From Spirosoma sp. (GTDB lineage Bacteria > Bacteroidota > Bacteroidia > Cytophagales > Spirosomataceae), in assembly GCF_026391055.1 (NCBI RefSeq), contig NZ_JAPLET010000017.1, positions 310,001-374,000 on the forward strand: a stretch of DNA of 64,000 nt, written 5' to 3'. The position numbers were made by a program, and so were the translations under genes. The notes under the pieces are model-generated. The model did not search any database, was not told the origin of the DNA, and saw nothing but the letters and a program-made list of their open reading frames with translations. Below are positions 26,153 to 34,928 of the stretch, one piece after another (position 1 is the first letter of the stretch; the number at the start of each line of letters is the position of its first letter).

Positions 26153-27418
26153 CTACCCTTCGAAGGCACCCGAGGTAAGCTGTGTTACCGTAATAACCTG
26201 AGGAGTAACGGGCTGATTTGTATCATTGACCTTTAAAAAGGTAATAACGCCGTTGATTTCTTTTTTCCCCTGAAAAAGCGCCACCGGTCCGCTCACCTGC
26301 ACCAGGTCGCCGAGCTGCACCTGGTTTCCGTAGCTCGTGGTAGGGTCGTAAACGGCGATACCGCCGGTAGCATCCTGTATGTAAAACAGCTTGCCACCAA
26401 ACTGGCTGCTCACTGTTACGCGCCCCTGAATGATAACCGTTGTACCGGCCTGCCCCCGAGCTGTAGCGATGGACACAGGTCCGTTCGACACATCGACGCT
26501 TCCACTCACTGTCACATTTTGAGAAACAGCACCGGCCACATTTGTGATTGTGCCGTTCACGGCACCGCTGCCCGCCCCCGTAAGCCGGACACTGATGGCT
26601 GTAGACGCAATGGTCCCGCCCGACTGCGTCAACGTCTGCACGGTGGCGTAACTGGTACCGTTGTCTTTACTGACTTCATAGCCCGTTGGGGCAGTTATGG
26701 TAAGATCACCCGTAAGATTGACCCCGGATATTGTATACGATTTTGCCGTTGACGGTGTACCGGGCACCGTAGCGAAGCTGGGCAGAGAACCCGGTATAAC
26801 TGAAAGAAGTGGTGCTGTCGGATCGCTGGGGCCGGTGGTGCCGCTCACCTGAATATTGTCAAATCGCCAGGTACCACCCGGCCCGCTGGCCCCGTAGCCA
26901 TAAATCCGAAAGGTGATAGGCGCACTTAAATTCTGAAAGGCAGTATTGGCGCTCAGCGACACTACCCGCGATGTAAATGAACCATTTGACGTAGGCGAGG
27001 TAGTCGATGTTGGCGTTGTGTTGATATCAGCGGTAAAATTATCCAGACTTGATCGCAACACCCACGTTGTTGGCCCCGTACCGGACCGCTGCTCATCGAA
27101 ACTCAGTTGCGACAGGGCCATGGTATAACTGGCCACCGGCCCGAGGCTAATCTGGATATACTTGTTGGCATCCGGGCTTGTCACATTCCAACCCGTTCCG
27201 GTATAGGCCCGGCCTCCCCCATTACCGGCTACAAACGTGACATTGGTTACCTCCGACCCGAAAGCGGCATTATCGGCGGTGATTGTCGATGCAGCAGCAG
27301 CGGTCAGCGAGCCGGGTGCTCCCTCAAAATTCCATTGGACCAGCGTTGTCTGGGCAAAGCCAGTAACGGTCATTAGCCACACAGAAGCAGCTAAAAGCAC
27401 CTGTAAAACATGTTTCAT
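26153..27418 (-). CDS. N-terminal part of the same secreted nuclease-like protein, ended by TAG
   Basis: A 421-residue product with a signal peptide (ending VTGFAQ), a jelly-roll/LamG-like beta domain (about 25-195, with WNFEGAPGS and RFDNIQV), an Ig-like module (about 205-310) and the first half of an OB-fold-type domain (GRVTVSSQFGGKLFYIQD). The TAG falls between AFEG and LVTVQ in the middle of that OB domain, and the next codon continues the same frame for 593 more codons. The original protein was therefore about 1015 residues. This could be a recent nonsense mutation, a sequencing error, or less likely programmed read-through. Confidence 0.75.
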   Translation of the reverse strand: MKHVLQVLLAASVWLMTVTGFAQTTLVQWNFEGAPGSLTAAAASTITADNAAFGSEVTNVTFVAGNGGGRAYTGTGWNVTSPDANKYIQISLGPVASYTMALSQLSFDEQRSGTGPTTWVLRSSLDNFTADINTTPTSTTSPTSNGSFTSRVVSLSANTAFQNLSAPITFRIYGYGASGPGGTWRFDNIQVSGTTGPSDPTAPLLSVIPGSLPSFATVPGTPSTAKSYTISGVNLTGDLTITAPTGYEVSKDNGTSYATVQTLTQSGGTIASTAISVRLTGAGSGAVNGTITNVAGAVSQNVTVSGSVDVSNGPVSIATARGQAGTTVIIQGRVTVSSQFGGKLFYIQDATGGIAVYDPTTSYGNQVQLGDLVQVSGPVALFQGKKEINGVITFLKVNDTNQPVTPQVITVTQLTSGAFEG

Positions 27419-27472
27419 CGTTGAGTAGAATTAGTACACTGTAATTTAATTTTTCTTGTCTGTTGATTACTA

Positions 27473-27515
27473 TAGGGGACCGCATGGCTCCGGCCACTCG
27501 GCCGGCGGCCCCCTA
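27473..27515 (-). repeat. GC-rich hairpin between the two secreted-protein genes
   Basis: TAGGGGACCGC (27473-27483) pairs with GCGGCCCCCTA (27505-27515) with one mismatch, and GGCCGG-type palindromes lie inside. It lies between two minus-strand genes and may be a terminator or an intergenic palindromic element. Confidence 0.4.
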
Positions 27516-27632
27516 CAACCAAAAATACATCCGTATCCGTTACGTAATTATTAAGTTTCTGATCTGACGCCCGTTTCCCGGTAAAAACTGACTATCCGGT
27601 CATTTCCACACGGATAGACTACCAGCCAATAC

Positions 27633-28733
27633 TTACAGTACAAGCACCTTAATGAACTGTCGACTGTCGTTTAGTTGGATTTCCAGCGAGTATACGCCCT
27701 GCGGCAACGGTTGCGCAAAGAGCAGGGCGGCTTCGCCCGGTCTGCGCTCCAGCCGTCCCTCCATTGTCTGACCCGCACCCGATAGTAAGCGAATTACGGC
27801 CGTATCAGCATTCCAGAGCCTAATGTGAATTCGGTCGGGGCTGGCCGGATTTGGGTACACGGCTACTACCGGGTCAGACGATCGAACAATGGCCGAGACG
27901 GGCTTGTAGGTGTGCGCCGTACCATCAGCATCCAATTGAGTAAGCCGGTAGTAATTGATGCCGGGGCGGGGGTTCATATCCGTTACCCCATAATATTGCC
28001 GCTCATTGGAATTCCCCCCGGCAGCAACCTCGCCAACGTAAACATACTCACCAAGATCCGGACTACGATCAACTCTGAAGTGACTGGCGTTACGTTCACT
28101 TACCGTTTCCCAGGCCAGTTGAACACGGTCGCCCTGAGGTATTGCTTTGAATGATAGTAAGGTGACCGGTAGTACGCTGGCATTGAGTTGAATCTCATCC
28201 AGCTTAAGTGTGCCGCCCCCGGCCGTTGGGTTGCAGGCGTAAATGCGAAACGTTACCGGGCCTTCCTGGTTGGTAAAGCCAGCCCCGTTCAATGCTATCG
28301 ACGCCACCTGATAGTTTGTTGTGATGCCCTGCGAATAGATATCATTACCAAACCCATCGGCGCTTGATCGAACCGTCAACTGTGTTGGTCCCTGCGCTGA
28401 GCGGGCGAAGGCAAAGGATAGCGACGTGAGCGTAATTGTAGCGGTACCAAGGCGCTGAACCGAAAACTGAACGTATTCGGTCTGATTACAGACTGAAGTT
28501 GACCAGTTCTGTACGTTAACACCCAAATTGACATAGCCCGCTGTATAGGGATTGACGGCCAGTGGATTTACACCTGTATATGTAACGCCCGATGCGGTGA
28601 CCAGTCCGCTCGATGTGGTCCCGTTATCATTACCTTCAAACGTCCAGTTGGCCGTAAATGGCGTTGTTTGTGCCCGGACATGTGCAATTCCCACTAACCA
28701 CAAGAGCAGGCCAACGAAGAGAGCTTTCTTCAT
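27633..28733 (-). CDS. Secreted protein with T9SS C-terminal sorting domain
   Basis: A 366-residue exported protein with a signal peptide (ending AHVRAQ), a jelly-roll-like N-terminal domain (about 25-185, WTFEGNDNGT) and an FN3-like segment with the LPVTLLSFKAIPQGDRVQL pattern typical of Bacteroidota surface proteins. A T9SS sorting tail (VAVYPNPASPDRIHI to FIKVLVL) ends the protein. It shares architecture with the split nuclease gene just downstream, minus the catalytic part, so the two are probably paralogues. The function is unknown; surface adhesion or binding is plausible. Confidence 0.82.
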   Translation of the reverse strand: MKKALFVGLLLWLVGIAHVRAQTTPFTANWTFEGNDNGTTSSGLVTASGVTYTGVNPLAVNPYTAGYVNLGVNVQNWSTSVCNQTEYVQFSVQRLGTATITLTSLSFAFARSAQGPTQLTVRSSADGFGNDIYSQGITTNYQVASIALNGAGFTNQEGPVTFRIYACNPTAGGGTLKLDEIQLNASVLPVTLLSFKAIPQGDRVQLAWETVSERNASHFRVDRSPDLGEYVYVGEVAAGGNSNERQYYGVTDMNPRPGINYYRLTQLDADGTAHTYKPVSAIVRSSDPVVAVYPNPASPDRIHIRLWNADTAVIRLLSGAGQTMEGRLERRPGEAALLFAQPLPQGVYSLEIQLNDSRQFIKVLVL

Positions 28734-28799
28734 ACAAAAGCCTCAATGCGTCTATCACATCAAGGCTTTTGCAAGGTATTAATAAAACCCACAAGTCAC

Positions 28800-29969
28800 C
28801 TAATAAACAAATTGACCGACTTCACTTTGTATGGTTACCTGTTTACCTATAAAAGTTTCGACCCGCCCAATTATCTGTGCGTCGATGCCGAACGATTGCG
28901 AGATGTCGATAACCTGCTGTGCATGAGCTTCGGGCAAATAGATCTCCAGCCGATGTCCCATGTTGAATACTTTGTACATCTCCTGCCAGTTCGTACCGCT
29001 CTCCGACTGAATCAATTGGAACAGGGGCGGAATTGGAAACAGATTATCCTTAATGATATGCACGTTATCGACAAAGTGCAGCACTTTCGTTTGCGCCCCA
29101 CCCGAGCAGTGAACCATCCCGTGAATCTGCGGCCGAAGTTCATCCAGAAGCCGTTTGGCAACGGGCGCATAGGTGCGCGTAGGCGACAGGATGAGTTGAC
29201 CAACCGTCGTGTCGGCAGCACCGGTCGACACGCTATCCGTCAACCGTTTAGAACCACTGTATATCAATAACTTGTCAATGGCTGGATCAAAACTCTCGGG
29301 GTATTGCCCGGCGAGGTAATGAGCCAGTACATCATGGCGGGCCGAGGTGAGTCCATTGCTCCCCATCCCCCCGTTGTAAGTTGTTTCGTAAGTTGACTGA
29401 CCGGACGACGCCAGTCCAACGATGACATCACCAGCCTGAATTCGGTCATTACTGATTACCTGGTCGCGACGCATTCGGGCGATGACCGTACTGTCGACAA
29501 TGACCGTGCGCACCAGATCGCCAACGTCGGCGGTTTCGCCCCCGGTGCTATAGATTTCAATACCATGATCGCGGAGCATTTGCAGTACCTCTTCGGTACC
29601 GTTAATGATTTCGGCAATGACCTCGCCGGGAATCAGGTTCTTATTGCGGCCGATGGTCGACGAGAGCAACATGGGACCGGTGGCTCCGGCGCAGATCAGA
29701 TCGTCGGTATTCATCACGACGGCATCCTGCGCAATGCCTTTCCAGACGCTCAGGTCGCCGGTTTCGCGCCAGTACAAGTAAGCCAGTGATGACTTCGTAC
29801 CGGCCCCATCGGCATGCATAATGGTACAGAAATCCGGATCACCCGCCAGCGTATCGGGCACAATTTTGCAAAAAGCTTTGGGGAATAACCCCTTATCGAG
29901 CTGGGCAATGGCGTTGTGAACGTCTTCTTTACTGGCGGAAACTCCGCGCTGGGCATAACGATCTGTCAT
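28800..29969 (-). CDS. purM: Phosphoribosylformylglycinamidine cyclo-ligase (AIR synthase)
   Basis: A 389-residue PurM of the Bacteroidota type, catalysing ATP-dependent ring closure of FGAM to AIR in purine biosynthesis. It carries the conserved RYAQRGVSASKEDVHNAI start, HADGAGTKSSLAYLYW (nucleotide/substrate loop), STGGETADVGDLVRT and YNGGMGSNGLTSARHDV. I chose the ATG at 29969 (MTDRYAQRG) because it matches the family N-terminus, although the frame is open to 30122. A TACCTTTG box lies only four bases upstream of this ATG, so the transcript may be leaderless. purE, a later step, is 7 kb away. Confidence 0.92.
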   Translation of the reverse strand: MTDRYAQRGVSASKEDVHNAIAQLDKGLFPKAFCKIVPDTLAGDPDFCTIMHADGAGTKSSLAYLYWRETGDLSVWKGIAQDAVVMNTDDLICAGATGPMLLSSTIGRNKNLIPGEVIAEIINGTEEVLQMLRDHGIEIYSTGGETADVGDLVRTVIVDSTVIARMRRDQVISNDRIQAGDVIVGLASSGQSTYETTYNGGMGSNGLTSARHDVLAHYLAGQYPESFDPAIDKLLIYSGSKRLTDSVSTGAADTTVGQLILSPTRTYAPVAKRLLDELRPQIHGMVHCSGGAQTKVLHFVDNVHIIKDNLFPIPPLFQLIQSESGTNWQEMYKVFNMGHRLEIYLPEAHAQQVIDISQSFGIDAQIIGRVETFIGKQVTIQSEVGQFVY

Positions 29970-30580
29970 GCTGCAAAGGTAAGGATAAAAGCCCCCAACC
30001 CCCAAAGCAGGCTTTACCAGACGGTATCTGGTTCGTATAAACCCTTCTTGGAGCCAGGGCTTTTCTGCTCCGACAGGTTCTGGCAATAGGGTCATCATCT
30101 TGGCGAAGACGGCCGCGTACAAGTAGCTGACCCCGTTCCTCCTGAATCAATCCGAGATGATCCGTTTTTACTTGTAAGAGGCTGTTTGTTCAGCCAGGCG
30201 ACCTGCCTATCGGCTTAGGCAAGCAATAAACGATTGTGCCTGTTTGTCATTCTGTCTTCAGTAACCGCAGAAATAAAAGTTTTATACGCGATCGGCCTTG
30301 TTTTAGTAAACCTAATTAATTAGGATTGCTACATAATTACTACGCCACGATGAAATCAACTTTTGCCAGTACTTAACCACATCTAATTGATTATCAATTG
30401 AAACTCACCAAGCCACTTTGTATCCTTTGGTTTATTGGGTGAAAACAACAAAATGGGCTTACAGGGCGTGTTTAGGTCGACAGATCGCAGGCTACCGAAG
30501 CTAGTTTTTTGCCTCCATTTCCAGGTTTCGGTTGACACAAGAAACGCCCCACAGGGCAAAGATTTTACAAACGTTCAATT
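29970..30580. other. Intergenic region between purM and the small lipoprotein gene
   Basis: About 610 bases. Near purM it holds the candidate promoter and a repeat-like block (29,986-30,031, AAAAGCCCCCAA then GACGGTATC) that resembles 33,782-33,820. The rest is AT-rich between 30,280 and 30,420. I see no supported gene. Confidence 0.4.
29974..29981 (-). promoter_or_regulatory. Candidate -7 box immediately before purM
   Basis: TACCTTTG (minus strand) matches TAnnTTTG, and TTTG lies 21 bases further upstream as a possible -33. The box ends four bases before the ATG, which predicts a start of transcription at or next to the start codon. Confidence 0.4.
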
Positions 30581-30766
30581 ATGAAGAAACTGATCATTCT
30601 GCTGTTGTCTATAGTAGCAATTGCTTGTCAGCCCACCAAACCCTTGACGCAAAATAAGAAAACGAGCTTGCTAGGTGGTCGTGGTGGGGAAGGTGGCAAG
30701 GGAGCAGCGGAAAATGGGCAACCCGGTAAAGACGGTAAAAGTGGTATTCGTATCGAAAACAAATAA
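30581..30766 (+). CDS. Small collagen-like lipoprotein
   Basis: A 61-residue protein with a signal peptide and lipobox (SIVAIAC), giving a mature peptide of about 45 residues. The mature part contains a Gly-rich, collagen-like stretch (GGRGGEGGKGAAENGQPGKD). The ATG start is clear. The mature peptide would sit on the membrane surface. I know no function for it. The gene is alone between purM and the AT-rich pentapeptide gene. Short Gly-rich lipoproteins of this sort occur in several Bacteroidota genomes, but this is recollection. Confidence 0.6.
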   Translation: MKKLIILLLSIVAIACQPTKPLTQNKKTSLLGGRGGEGGKGAAENGQPGKDGKSGIRIENK

Positions 30767-30941
30767 ATCGCTCCGCATGGGGTAGCTCTCCGTCGACAGG
30801 GGGCACGTCCCGCAGGAGATTTTGCAAGCCAACTAGATGAGGGTGTAGAGGTTCAGGTGAGTTTGTTTAGTTAAGTGACTCGCTCACCATCAACCCTAAT
30901 GGCTTCAATGCTTGGTAGAAAAAAAATACATATTTATAGTA

Positions 30942-33020
30942 ATGTGTAAATTTTCACATAAAGAGACCTGCACTTACGAGGATCAATTTTTATCCTGGGA
31001 TGATACAGTTTTTAGCGCCAAAGTTCTCCTCAAAAAACTACCTCTTGATAGCAACCAGTTATGCATTTTTCACAGCAAAAACTTGCAATGGAAAAGGGAG
31101 ACTAATTTTCACGGTTATCTTTTAGCCTTTATTAATCTTTGTGAGAAGGATAGTCGTATAGAATCAATTGACATTTTAAACATTACACTTGTTGGTAATA
31201 TCAACAAATCTATTGATTTAAGTAATCGCAGTTTCACTAAACCTTTACAGATAAAATTTTGCATTTTTGAAGACTTTCTTGATTTCAGGAATTCAATATT
31301 TCAAAATTTAGTAGATTTTCATAAGTCTATATTTAACGCGTCTGCCCATTTCAATAAATCTAAGTTTTATAACAGAACAGGGATCAATAATTGCACATTT
31401 AATAAGCCTGTTTATTTTAATGATTCAGAATTTATAGCTGAATACAGAGACAGCTACTTGAGCTTTACAGAATCTATTTTCAATGAACAAGCCAATTTTT
31501 CTGATACTAAATATTTGGGCAAGTACAGTGATGTAAATTTTCAATTGGTACAATTCAAACATAATATATACTTTACAGCGTCCCTATTTGAAAGGCATGT
31601 AATTTTCAATGGATCAACTTTTGAAGAAGGTAATGCTGATTTCAGATCTGTCGTATTTGAAAACAAAGTGTTATTTAATGAAAGGGTTCAAAATGGTAAA
31701 AAAAATATTGTTTCATTTGACAACGTAGACTTTTCCAATGCACAGTTCAAAAACATAGTAGAGTTTCAAGGGACAATATTCAATAAAAATAGTTCATTTA
31801 ATAATACTGTTTTGAATCAATCGTTGTTTAGAAACATAACTGTTAATTCAGAGCTATCATTCATTGAATCAGTGTTCGGAATGGGGGATTTTGACAATAT
31901 ATCACTACATGCTGATGGGCGAATTTCATTTAGAGGTTCATCATCAAATAAGATTTTCACAAGGCAAACAAATTTCAATATAAAAGAACACAAAATCAAT
32001 GGCTATATACTGTTTGAAAATACAAAGGTGTCTTGGATAAGTAAAACGCAAATAGAATTACTTAGATTACTTGAAAAAAATGGCAAACTGTTCTTTCGAG
32101 ATTGCGAATTCGAAACGAATGTTACTATCATTTCTTACTTTCTTAAAGGAACAACAGGAAATTTTCTTTTATTTAAAAAAATATTTCAAAACCTATCCGA
32201 CTGGATCGAATTATTCACAAATGGTGTGCAAACTTCTTTAGAGGTTGATTCGAGTCAAAAAAGATCAAATGAAATTAGAATTAAAGTAGTCTGGCTTAGA
32301 GACGAAGATTTAGACTTATTCAAAACCTTATCTAAGTATTTTTTTGATTGCCTAAATGAAGAAAAAGATGAAAAGCTTACTGAAATACTGAGTGAAATAA
32401 CAAGTAATGATTTTCTTAGATCATTTGCGACTGAAGAAAATAATCACTTTCCTAGTTTATCACTTAATTTACAGAGATTATTGAATGATACCATTACATA
32501 CTTTAAGTTTAATATATACAATAACAAAACGGAGTTGTCAATTAAATCCAACTTGCTTTTAGAAAACAATAACACAAACCTTGAAGAGATTTATCTTTTG
32601 CAAATAAAGAATCGCATAAAATCTTTCCAAGAACATTTCGGCATTCATTCAAATTTTACAATTGAATTCATCATGGGCGACAAAAATAGTATCACTAATT
32701 CTCAAATGGGTGCTGTAGGCTCCAAAGCTATATCATCTGGTCACAGTTTCCAACAAATCAATAATTCTTTTCCAGAGAATTTAGATTTTGATGGTATCAG
32801 AACCCAGCTAAAAATTTTGAGAGAGCATTTGGCAGCTCAGGCAAAAACGCCTGAAGAATATCAATCTATTGGAGAAGTTGCTAAAGCCGAGATTGCGGCA
32901 CAGAAAAATGATGGAGAGCAAGTTATCAAACACTTAAAAGCGGCAGGCAATTGGGTGGTCGACATTGCCAAAAATATCGGTATAGATTTAGTAGTAGAAC
33001 TTATGAAAAATTTAATATAA
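30942..33020 (+). CDS. AT-rich pentapeptide-repeat protein with distinct C-terminal domain
   Basis: A 692-residue cytoplasmic-looking protein. The N-terminal 80 residues are unassigned. About 85-330 are pentapeptide-type repeats (every fifth residue Phe/Leu/Ile, as in SIFQNLVDFHKSIF and VDFSNAQFKNIVEF), expected to fold as a quadrilateral beta helix. About 330-575 are an unknown, mixed region. From about 578 (MGDKNSITNSQMGAVGS) there is a separate tail with a helical core LKILREHLAAQAKTPEEY, then AKAEIAAQKNDGEQVIKHLK and AGNWVVDIAKNIGIDL. From memory, similar tails end several bacterial defence- or effector-type proteins. Codon use and base composition are far more AT-rich than its neighbours, which suggests recent transfer. 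I chose the ATG at 30942; an upstream TTG is possible. Confidence 0.8.
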   Translation: MCKFSHKETCTYEDQFLSWDDTVFSAKVLLKKLPLDSNQLCIFHSKNLQWKRETNFHGYLLAFINLCEKDSRIESIDILNITLVGNINKSIDLSNRSFTKPLQIKFCIFEDFLDFRNSIFQNLVDFHKSIFNASAHFNKSKFYNRTGINNCTFNKPVYFNDSEFIAEYRDSYLSFTESIFNEQANFSDTKYLGKYSDVNFQLVQFKHNIYFTASLFERHVIFNGSTFEEGNADFRSVVFENKVLFNERVQNGKKNIVSFDNVDFSNAQFKNIVEFQGTIFNKNSSFNNTVLNQSLFRNITVNSELSFIESVFGMGDFDNISLHADGRISFRGSSSNKIFTRQTNFNIKEHKINGYILFENTKVSWISKTQIELLRLLEKNGKLFFRDCEFETNVTIISYFLKGTTGNFLLFKKIFQNLSDWIELFTNGVQTSLEVDSSQKRSNEIRIKVVWLRDEDLDLFKTLSKYFFDCLNEEKDEKLTEILSEITSNDFLRSFATEENNHFPSLSLNLQRLLNDTITYFKFNIYNNKTELSIKSNLLLENNNTNLEEIYLLQIKNRIKSFQEHFGIHSNFTIEFIMGDKNSITNSQMGAVGSKAISSGHSFQQINNSFPENLDFDGIRTQLKILREHLAAQAKTPEEYQSIGEVAKAEIAAQKNDGEQVIKHLKAAGNWVVDIAKNIGIDLVVELMKNLI

Positions 33021-33173
33021 TCTGTGCATATAATACTTTGACTTTATGCTTCCATTCCGGGTTTCAACTAACAGGGCGAATGCACCAAAAGTCAACGTTT
33101 ACATTTGCAGGTCATATCCTGACGGCGGGATGAATGTCGGAGGATGGAGATACCGCAATAATTTGTCTAAAAT

Positions 33174-33626
33174 ATGATGTTCAGAAAGGCACAAGCCAAA
33201 GATGTTCCAGCCATTGTTCAAATGCTTGCTGATGATGAGTTAGGACAAACGAGAGAAATTTACACCGACCCCCTACCTGCAAACTATTATCAGGCTTTTG
33301 AAAACATTGACAGAGATTCAAATCAGGAACTCATTGTTGTTGAGAACGACAAGCTTCAACTTATTGGAACACTTCAGCTAAGCTTCATCCCTTATTTAAC
33401 CTACCAAGGTGGTATTCGGGCACAAATTGAAGCCGTTAGAGTTCACAAAGAGCACAGAAGTGAGGGCATTGGCAAAGCCTTCTTTTTGTGGGCTATCAGT
33501 CGAGCGAAAGAAAGAGGGGCCCATTTATTACAGTTAACGACCGATAAAAAACGACCAGACGCTTTACGGTTTTATGAGAATTTGGGGTTCAAGGCAACGC
33601 ACGAAGGAATGAAATTGCCTCTTTGA
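33174..33626 (+). CDS. GNAT-family N-acetyltransferase
   Basis: A 150-residue GNAT enzyme. The acetyl-CoA-binding core is visible as VRVHKEHRSEGIGKAFFLWAI (motif A, RSEGIGKA in place of the usual RGxGxG). It is followed by AHLLQLTTDKKRPDALRFYENLGF, the usual C-terminal strand-helix block. GNATs transfer acetyl groups to amines on antibiotics, amino acids or proteins; the substrate here is unknown. Two ATG codons in a row (33174 and 33177) are possible starts. It follows the AT-rich gene by about 150 bases without a clear link. Confidence 0.87.
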   Translation: MMFRKAQAKDVPAIVQMLADDELGQTREIYTDPLPANYYQAFENIDRDSNQELIVVENDKLQLIGTLQLSFIPYLTYQGGIRAQIEAVRVHKEHRSEGIGKAFFLWAISRAKERGAHLLQLTTDKKRPDALRFYENLGFKATHEGMKLPL

Positions 33627-33781
33627 AAAGTTTAGGTGTGCTCCGGTGGCAGGCAATACGTCTCCAAGTTAGTGTTTGACAATCCACCCGGATAAGTGTG
33701 TAATGGTTGCAAGTCTCGCTTTTGAGTAAATACGGATTATATCGCTCCAGCATACCCGTTTACCGAACAGGCTATCATAGA

Positions 33782-33850
33782 GAAAAGCCCCCAAAGAGGA
33801 CTTTAGCAAACGGTATTGACGTATGCTAAGCTCCCTTTGAGGGTTAGACT
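33782..33850. repeat. AAAAGCCCCCAA/ACGGTAT intergenic repeat, also near 29,986
   Basis: AAAAGCCCCCAAAGAGGACT followed by TTAGCAAACGGTAT resembles AAAAGCCCCCAACCCCCAAA followed by TTTACCAGACGGTAT at 29,986-30,026. CTCCCTTTGAGGG near 33,830 can pair with the first part. This is a short dispersed element ahead of the oxidoreductase stop. Confidence 0.35.
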
Positions 33851-33856
33851 GGAGGT

Positions 33857-34822
33857 TTAATAGATAATACCGGCTTCGGCCCGGACGGCGTCGAGCAGTT
33901 CCATCAGGTTGAGGCTGTCGTCGAGCGACCAGAGCGGGCTTTCGGTTTTTCCCTCAGCCAGACATTCCATCACATGACTGGCTTCATAATCATAGCCGTG
34001 GGTGGTGCGGGGAAAGTTGAATACGGTAGGCTCGCCTTCGGCTGGCTCCAGCGAAATAGCCATCGTTTCGTGAAAACGACCGTGAACGCGTATTTGGCCG
34101 GTTTCGCCCTGAATCAGCCCGATACAATCCGTTTTTGCCAGTAAGGTACTGTCCAGCAAAGCAATTTGTCCATCAGCATAGGTAAGCACCATACCGCATT
34201 GTTCGTCGACCCCCGTTGAACCAAAACTAGCGGACGCTTTGATCGTTTGGGGTTTGTCCAAGATCAGGTAGGAAAAGAACAGCGGGTAAATACCAATATC
34301 GAGCAGCGAGCCACCACCCAGCGCTTTGTCGAACAGACGGCCTTCGGGCGAAAACGGTGCCCTGAAACCAAAATCAGCTTTTACGGAAACCACCTTGCCA
34401 ATGGCCCCTGCCTGAACCAACTCAAGTGCTTTGACCACACCCGGCATGAACCGGCTCCAGAGGGCTTCCATAAGGAATATACCCTTTGTCCGGGCCAGTT
34501 CGACCATTTCGCGAACCTGCTCACCATTCATGGCAAATGGCTTTTCGCCCAGCACGGGTATCCCTCCCTTAAGCAACATCAATGCATTTTCGTGGTGCTT
34601 GATATGGGGAGTCGCCACGTAAACCACATCCAGATCGGGGAGCGATAAAAGTTCTTCGTACGAACCCAGCGCATGAGGAGCATTGTATTGATTGGCAAAC
34701 TCTTCGGCGCGTTGCAGGTTAGTTGAAGCAACGGCATACAGTTGAGCATCGGGCAGCGTAAGCAGGTCCTGTGCAAATTTATGGGCAATACGGCCCGGTC
34801 CTAAAATTCCCCAGCGAGTCAT
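33857..34822 (-). CDS. Gfo/Idh/MocA-family NAD(P)-dependent oxidoreductase
   Basis: A 321-residue dehydrogenase. The N-terminal Rossmann domain has WGILGPGRIAHKFAQDL and VYVATPHIKHHENALMLL, and the family motif GEKPFAMN supplies the catalytic Lys. The C-terminal alpha/beta domain begins near FGFRAPFSPEGR and includes GGGSLLDIGIYPL, the usual D/H catalytic region. Members oxidise or reduce sugars, inositols or similar polyols. The substrate is unknown. The ATG at 34822 (MTRWGILG) is chosen because the 20 upstream in-frame residues precede the first strand of the fold. Confidence 0.88.
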   Translation of the reverse strand: MTRWGILGPGRIAHKFAQDLLTLPDAQLYAVASTNLQRAEEFANQYNAPHALGSYEELLSLPDLDVVYVATPHIKHHENALMLLKGGIPVLGEKPFAMNGEQVREMVELARTKGIFLMEALWSRFMPGVVKALELVQAGAIGKVVSVKADFGFRAPFSPEGRLFDKALGGGSLLDIGIYPLFFSYLILDKPQTIKASASFGSTGVDEQCGMVLTYADGQIALLDSTLLAKTDCIGLIQGETGQIRVHGRFHETMAISLEPAEGEPTVFNFPRTTHGYDYEASHVMECLAEGKTESPLWSLDDSLNLMELLDAVRAEAGIIY

Positions 34823-34928
34823 GGTAAAGGCGTAACGGAGTAGTTGGTTATAGGATAAATTGACCGACTGGTCAGCCGTCAAATGTATCTTTTTTTTCTA
34901 AGTTGCGCCCTCAACATCTCAGCTTTCT

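Noticed and set aside
26153-26155. Programmed stop-codon read-through of the nuclease-like gene
   Set aside because: No stem-loop or known read-through context is obvious next to the TAG; mutation or error is simpler.
30129-30150. Longer purM frame starting upstream (to 30122) or the overlapping 73-codon frame to 30150
   Set aside because: The extra residues do not resemble PurM N-termini, and a promoter box lies inside the extension.
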